64,000 nt of DNA, taken from the NCBI GenBank assembly GCA_965208065.1, contig OZ242313.1:4154001-4218000 (forward strand), in the 5' to 3' direction. Position 1 is the stretch's first letter; every line of letters starts with the position of its first letter. The position numbers and the translations under genes are program-made. The stretch is from Bin103 sp002238925 (GTDB lineage Bacteria; Spirochaetota; Spirochaetia; SZUA-6; Bin103). The notes below the pieces were generated by a model. It was not told where the DNA came from, searched no databases, and worked only from the letters and a program-made list of their open reading frames with translations. Shown here in pieces: positions 60,189 to 64,000 of this stretch.

Positions 60189-61922
60189 ATGTATAGAATC
60201 GTAGTGCTTGCATTGGCACTTGCGACGATGGCGCTGCCCGCTTTCGCCGCTGGCGAAGAGGACACCGGCGGAGCCGTGGCGGGCGCTTCCGGTCCGCAGT
60301 ATGGCGGCACCTTGACGCTCGGATACGCCGACCTCGATCCGCCCACCGCGGACGTCGTCGAAGGCAAATGGCCAACCACCAAGTATACCAGCTTCGTGCT
60401 CGATTACCTGCTTACAGCCGACATCGACAAGTTCGGGCCGCGCGGGCAAAACGTGCACGCGTTTACCGCGCCGCTGAGTGTTCCCGAGGAGTTTACCCGC
60501 GGCGGCGTGATAGAAGATTGGGAGATCACTCCCAACAAGCTCATCTTCCGTATTCGCCCCGGCGTGCAGTGGGCGGCGGTCGGCAAGGAACACGTCATGG
60601 AATCGCGCGAACTGGTCGCCGAGGACATCGTGTTCAGCCTGATGCGCTTCTGGACCGCGCCGGCCATGGGATGGCTGGAGACCAACGAATTCCCGGACTG
60701 GCTGGTCGGCATGTACGCGGAGGACAAGTACACCTTCGTGGTCGAATTCAAGTACTTCAACGCCGTCTGGCGTGGACGCCTGGGTTCGGGCTGGGCCAAT
60801 GACCTGTACGCGCCCGAGGTGGTCGAGGCAGGCGCCCACGATTGGGCCAACCTGGTCGGCACCGGGCCGTTCATGGTGAAGCAGTACGTGCAGGGATCGG
60901 CCCTGGTGTACGAGAAGAACCCGATCTTCTACGACACCACCACCATCGACGGGGTCGAGTACGAGCTGCCGTTCGTCGACGAGATCGTGCTGCCCATCAT
61001 CCCGGACGAGTCGACCCGCATCGCCTCCCTGCGCACCGGCAAGATCGACTACATGGGCGGCTACCTGGCGCCGGTGCCGATCCACTACCGGGACACGCTG
61101 AGCACGGAGGAGCACCTGATCGTGGAGTCGGTGAAGGGCAGTTGGGCTCATACGCTGTCGTTCGCCATGGAGGAGAAGACGCGCGGGCGGCCCGGTACCG
61201 AAGTCGCGGACAGCGTCGCGCTGCGGCGGGCGCTGGCGATCGGCACCGACCGGGAAGCGATCACCCGGGCCACGTTCTTCGAGGCGGACATCCACAGTTG
61301 GCCGGTCAGCGACAAGAACGCCGCCGCCTTCATACCGATGGATCAGCTTCCCGAGTCGGCTCAGGAGTTGTTCGAATACAACCCGGAGAAGGCGAAGCAG
61401 CTCATCGCGGAGGCCGGCTATCCGAACGGCTTTACCGTTATCGCTCCCGTGAATGCGGCGGATACCACGCGCGTCGACATGCTGAGCCAGATCGCCGACC
61501 AGTGGAGCAAGATCGGCGTGACCGTCGACATGCGCCCGATGGAATCCGCGGCGCTCAGCGAGTTCATGCGGCGCGGCGAGGACATCGCTCCCAACTTCGA
61601 CATGTGGCTGCACGGCGAGTACAACATCGACCCGCTAATCACCATCGGCGGCCGCTTCGGGCACTACTTTCACGAGGATTTCCTGGCCGCGAAGCAGACC
61701 GCGGAGGGCGCAGCCCGGATGGAGATTCTGCGTGACATCAGCGTGCGCGCCATCGACGAAGTGGTACCGGGAATTCCGCTCGGAACGCCCTATCAGCTTC
61801 GCGTGATGTGGCCGTGGGTCAAGAACTGGTATGGCGAGACCGAGGAGAGCGCCTGGGGCACCGCCCACATCAACGCCCGCATCTGGATCGACCAGGACCT
61901 CAAGAAGAGCCTGGGGTACTGA
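60189..61922 (+). CDS. Peptide-type ABC solute-binding protein (SBP family 5)
   Basis: A 577-residue family 5 binding protein, full length. The signal peptide MYRIVVLALALATMALPAFA is followed by an acidic Gly/Glu spacer and QYGGTLTLGYADLDPP. TLSFAMEEKTRGRPG and VALRRALAIGTDREAI are standard interior segments. The C-terminal ARIWIDQDLKKSLGY is almost the same as in the broken copy at 46999 (VWIDQDLKKEMGF), which shows the loss there. AAGGAG precedes ATG 60189. A TTGACA at 60139-60144 overlaps the dppC-like stop but has no good -10 box. Substrates could be peptides or, as in many marine bacteria, oligosaccharides. Confidence 0.9.
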   Translation: MYRIVVLALALATMALPAFAAGEEDTGGAVAGASGPQYGGTLTLGYADLDPPTADVVEGKWPTTKYTSFVLDYLLTADIDKFGPRGQNVHAFTAPLSVPEEFTRGGVIEDWEITPNKLIFRIRPGVQWAAVGKEHVMESRELVAEDIVFSLMRFWTAPAMGWLETNEFPDWLVGMYAEDKYTFVVEFKYFNAVWRGRLGSGWANDLYAPEVVEAGAHDWANLVGTGPFMVKQYVQGSALVYEKNPIFYDTTTIDGVEYELPFVDEIVLPIIPDESTRIASLRTGKIDYMGGYLAPVPIHYRDTLSTEEHLIVESVKGSWAHTLSFAMEEKTRGRPGTEVADSVALRRALAIGTDREAITRATFFEADIHSWPVSDKNAAAFIPMDQLPESAQELFEYNPEKAKQLIAEAGYPNGFTVIAPVNAADTTRVDMLSQIADQWSKIGVTVDMRPMESAALSEFMRRGEDIAPNFDMWLHGEYNIDPLITIGGRFGHYFHEDFLAAKQTAEGAARMEILRDISVRAIDEVVPGIPLGTPYQLRVMWPWVKNWYGETEESAWGTAHINARIWIDQDLKKSLGY

Positions 61923-61928
61923 ATCCGC

Positions 61929-61975
61929 GCGCCGTAGTCGCGGCGCCGCCTGAGGCGGCATCGCGACTACGGCGC
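61929..61975 (+). terminator. Long perfect stem-loop after the binding-protein gene
   Basis: GCGCCGTAGTCGCG (61929-61942) pairs with CGCGACTACGGCGC (61962-61975), 14 bp. The loop holds a second small hairpin (GCCGCC/GGCGGC). There is no T tract. It begins 6 nt after the stop codon. Confidence 0.65.
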
Positions 61976-61992
61976 CGGGCCGGAACAACGGT

Positions 61993-62886
61993 GTGAAGTT
62001 CGGCTGGATCCTCCCCAACAACTGGGGTGTGCAGCGGGCCGCGGACGTGATCGACCTGGGCGTGCGGGCGGAGGCGCTCGGCTACGATTCGGTGTGGGTC
62101 AATCACCATGTGCTGAACGTCGGATACGTCGGGGAGCGCCTCGGCGACCGCCCCTACTACGACGCCCTCACCACGCTGACCTGGATCGCCGCCCGCACCG
62201 AGCGGCTGCGCCTCGGCACCTCCGTGCTGGTGCTCCCCTATCTCAACCCGCTGGTGCTCGCCAAGGCCGTCGCCACGCTCGACGTGCTCTCCGGCGGCCG
62301 CGTGACCCTGGGCGTCGGCGTGGGCACGCTGCCGGCGGAGAACCGCGCGCTGGGCAGCGACTACGCGACCCGGGGCGCCTACGCCAACGAATCGATCGCC
62401 GTGATGCGCGAGCTGTGGACTGCGCCGGAACCGTCGTTCGCGGGCCGCTTCTTCCGGTTCGACGGCGTAGGGTTCTCACCCAAGCCGCTGCAGCCGGGCG
62501 GCGTGCCGATCCTGGTCGGCGGCGGCAGCCGCGCCGCGATGGTGCGGTGCGCCCGCCTCGGCGACGGCTGGCACCCGATGAACGGCCCGGTCGCTCACCT
62601 GCGGGACCGCGTGCGCGAGTTGCGGCGGTTGTGGACCGAGCACAAACGCGGCAGCGACCCGCCCCGGATCGTCGCCCGCTGCGAGTTCGACCTGCTGGAC
62701 GAGCCCGCGGTCGACCGGTCGGCGCCGATGGTGGGATCCGCCGAGCAGTTGCTCGACACAATCACCGCGTACGAGCAGATCGGCGTATCCGAACTGGCGC
62801 TGTCCACCAGCACCGCCAACGTCGACCGCATCCGCCGCCTCCAGGACCAATTCGCCTCCCACCTCATCCCGCACGCTAAGTCGTAG
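61993..62886 (+). CDS. LLM-class (luciferase-like) flavin/F420-dependent oxidoreductase
   Basis: A 297-residue TIM-barrel protein of the luciferase-like monooxygenase superfamily. MKFGWILPNNWGVQ opens the barrel, RLRLGTSVLVLPYLNPLVLA is the family signature, and GGRVTLGVGVGTLPAENRAL follows. LVGGGSRAAMVRCARLGDGW is the later phosphate-side segment. Such proteins use FMN or F420 and oxidise diverse substrates; the cofactor cannot be fixed here. The GTG start (61993) follows the hairpin of the importer operon. No partner flavin reductase is adjacent. Confidence 0.87.
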   Translation: MKFGWILPNNWGVQRAADVIDLGVRAEALGYDSVWVNHHVLNVGYVGERLGDRPYYDALTTLTWIAARTERLRLGTSVLVLPYLNPLVLAKAVATLDVLSGGRVTLGVGVGTLPAENRALGSDYATRGAYANESIAVMRELWTAPEPSFAGRFFRFDGVGFSPKPLQPGGVPILVGGGSRAAMVRCARLGDGWHPMNGPVAHLRDRVRELRRLWTEHKRGSDPPRIVARCEFDLLDEPAVDRSAPMVGSAEQLLDTITAYEQIGVSELALSTSTANVDRIRRLQDQFASHLIPHAKS

Positions 62887-62944
62887 CGACTCATCCAACC
62901 GGCACCCGCCGTCTCAACCACGTTTCCGCGGCCATGGCGCGCGG

Positions 62945-63107
62945 TCAGTTGTGCGCCGCGAGCCGGGCCGCTATCCGCTTGCGCCACGCGGCGTCGGTCA
63001 CGATCCCGGTAATGGCATCGGTGAGGAGCGATTCGTGGAAACTGGGTGGCCGGCCAGCGGCGAACCACGCCGTCGAGATCGGTCAGCACTACTCGGACCA
63101 CGCCCAC
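62945..63107 (-). pseudogene. HAD-superfamily hydrolase remnant (N-terminal piece, frameshifted)
   Basis: An excellent AAAGGAGG ribosome binding site precedes GTG 63107, and VVRVVLTDLDGVVRRW is the HAD motif I with the nucleophile and second Asp (DLDG). After ~20 codons the frame shifts and continues as SFHESLLTDAITGIV then TDAAWRKRIAARLAAHN, the cap-domain start of HAD-IA enzymes, and stops. So the remnant keeps its translation start but is truncated to ~55 codons and frameshifted. The rest of the gene is absent. Confidence 0.65.
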
Positions 63108-63160
63108 CGCTGCCTCCTTTCGGGTATTATCGGACGACAACGCGGCGAAGGAGCAAGCGG

Positions 63161-64000
63161 ATGAAGAGTAGACGCAGAGGGCTCGTGCGGGGCATGGGCC
63201 GCAACCTGGCGGCGGCGATGTTGGCCGCCGCACTGATTGGAGCGGCGCTGCCGCTGGCTGCCGACGAGGGAGAGATCGTGTGGGGCGCATCGATACCGCT
63301 GACCGGCATCTACGCCCAGGCGGGTGAACTCGCCAGTCTCGGCATGGACGCCTACCTCGGCTACCTGAATGCCACCGGCGGCATCAACGGCCGGCCGGTG
63401 CGGCTGGCGAGCCATGACTCGGGCTCGCAGCCGGACCGGTCCCTGGCCATATTCAAGCGGATCATGGCCGAGGAAGAAGACGTGGTGGTCTATTACGGCG
63501 ACTCCACCGATTTTTCGCTGCTGTCCGCGCCGGAGGTCAACGAGCGCTACAAGGTGCTGATGGGCGGCGCCTCGCTGGCCACCGCGCTCGCCGACCCGGA
63601 GAAATTCCCCTACCAGTTCCTGGCCGGCCCCACCTACGCCGAGATGGTCGGCATCCTGCTGGAGTACATCGCCGAGCAGGGCGGCAGCGACGGCGCGGCG
63701 CCGCGCGTGGCACTGTTCTACTCCAACCTGGAGGCGGGCCACGACCCGATCCCGTACGCACGGAAGCGGGCCGCCGAACTCGGCATCGAGATCGTCATCG
63801 AGATCGAGACCGAGCCGGCCGGCATCGACGTTGCCCCCGAGGTGCTCAAGCTGCGCCGGGCGCAGCCCGACTACGTCATCTTCCAGGGCTACGTCGCCAC
63901 CGTCTGGCCGGAAGTGATGGTGCAGGCGGCGCAGACCGGCGTCGATGCCATATTCATGGGCACGTTCTGGGCCATGGAACCGCTGATCATCCGGCAGCTC
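63161..64000 (+). CDS. Branched-chain amino acid-type ABC substrate-binding protein, 5' part
   Basis: The frame is open to the right edge; 280 codons are present. The signal peptide is GMGRNLAAAMLAAALIGAALPLAA (the cationic start MKSRRRGLVRG precedes it). The mature domain shows VWGASIPLTGIYAQAGELAS and YLNATGGINGRPVRLASHDS, the hallmark of the Peripla_BP_6/LivJ type (leucine and amide binding). FKRIMAEEEDVVVYYGDSTD and VALFYSNLEAGHDP continue the fold. GAAGGAG precedes ATG 63161. Permease and ATPase genes, if present, lie beyond the window. Confidence 0.88.
   Translation, partial: MKSRRRGLVRGMGRNLAAAMLAAALIGAALPLAADEGEIVWGASIPLTGIYAQAGELASLGMDAYLGYLNATGGINGRPVRLASHDSGSQPDRSLAIFKRIMAEEEDVVVYYGDSTDFSLLSAPEVNERYKVLMGGASLATALADPEKFPYQFLAGPTYAEMVGILLEYIAEQGGSDGAAPRVALFYSNLEAGHDPIPYARKRAAELGIEIVIEIETEPAGIDVAPEVLKLRRAQPDYVIFQGYVATVWPEVMVQAAQTGVDAIFMGTFWAMEPLIIRQL

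Noticed and set aside
1..64000. CRISPR arrays, rRNA, tRNA, insertion sequences, phage genes
   Set aside because: No spaced direct repeats, RNA-gene-like sequence, transposase, integrase or phage structural motifs were recognised; a covariance-model scan would be needed to exclude small RNAs.

Overview
The window is high-GC bacterial DNA, roughly two thirds G+C by eye. It is densely coded and rich in secreted binding proteins, lipoproteins, ABC importers and sugar or acid catabolism genes. It has no rRNA, tRNA, CRISPR array or transposase that I can see. Several binding proteins have leaders that end in short acidic or Gly/Glu-rich stretches (AFAGGDVEAG, AAGEEDTGG), and LplB/YtcP-like sugar importers are present. 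Together with DUF4143 and DUF1703 ATPases and a swf-type polyketide locus, this suggests a free-living or sponge-associated heterotroph, possibly a Spirochaetota relative. That placement is inference.

Layout. 1-5959: the end of an NHL-repeat protein, an aldo/keto reductase, a sulfatase, a DUF4143 ATPase and a GH32-type glycosidase. 6023-16031: the most distinctive locus. A good promoter precedes a 103-aa beta-rich protein, a monomodular reducing type I PKS (KS-AT-DH-ER-KR-ACP) and a fused thioester reductase-sulfotransferase. The last two match the architecture I recall for swfA and swfB of sponge symbionts. The PKS reading frame is broken twice: an in-frame TAG in the AT domain and a frameshift just before the ACP. 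16128-20474: a sugar importer and a membrane fatty-acid desaturase. 20541-25029: an LTD lipoprotein, a subtilisin-like lipoprotein, an APS kinase (which makes PAPS, the donor for a sulfotransferase) and a small protein made of two repeats. 25050-29950: a fused NCS2 permease and a RraA-like / enolase-superfamily / alcohol dehydrogenase catabolic set.

30217-34914: an FN3 lipoprotein and an LplBC-type sugar importer. 34934-44929: catabolic enzymes, including an oxidoreductase, AKR, a second GH32-like enzyme, a second enolase-superfamily enzyme, an amidohydrolase, an FMN reductase, gamma-glutamyltransferase and a class III aminotransferase. 45008-48008: a peptide-type importer whose binding protein has lost its middle. 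48477-54060: an unstable stretch holding a DUF1703 ATPase, a duplicated ~100-bp segment, truncated amidase, FG-GAP and permease genes, and a Phd/RelE-type toxin-antitoxin pair with its own promoter and palindrome. 54137-64000: a hydrolase, a complete sugar importer, a complete peptide-type importer, an LLM oxidoreductase, a HAD remnant and the start of a branched-chain-amino-acid-type binding protein.

Two themes cross the window. None of the five ABC importers has an ATPase gene nearby, so ATPases must be supplied in trans. Four of the five binding-protein genes are followed by a strong perfect stem-loop, which probably sets binding-protein expression above that of the permeases. Sulfate handling (sulfatase, APS kinase, sulfotransferase) also recurs around the PKS locus.
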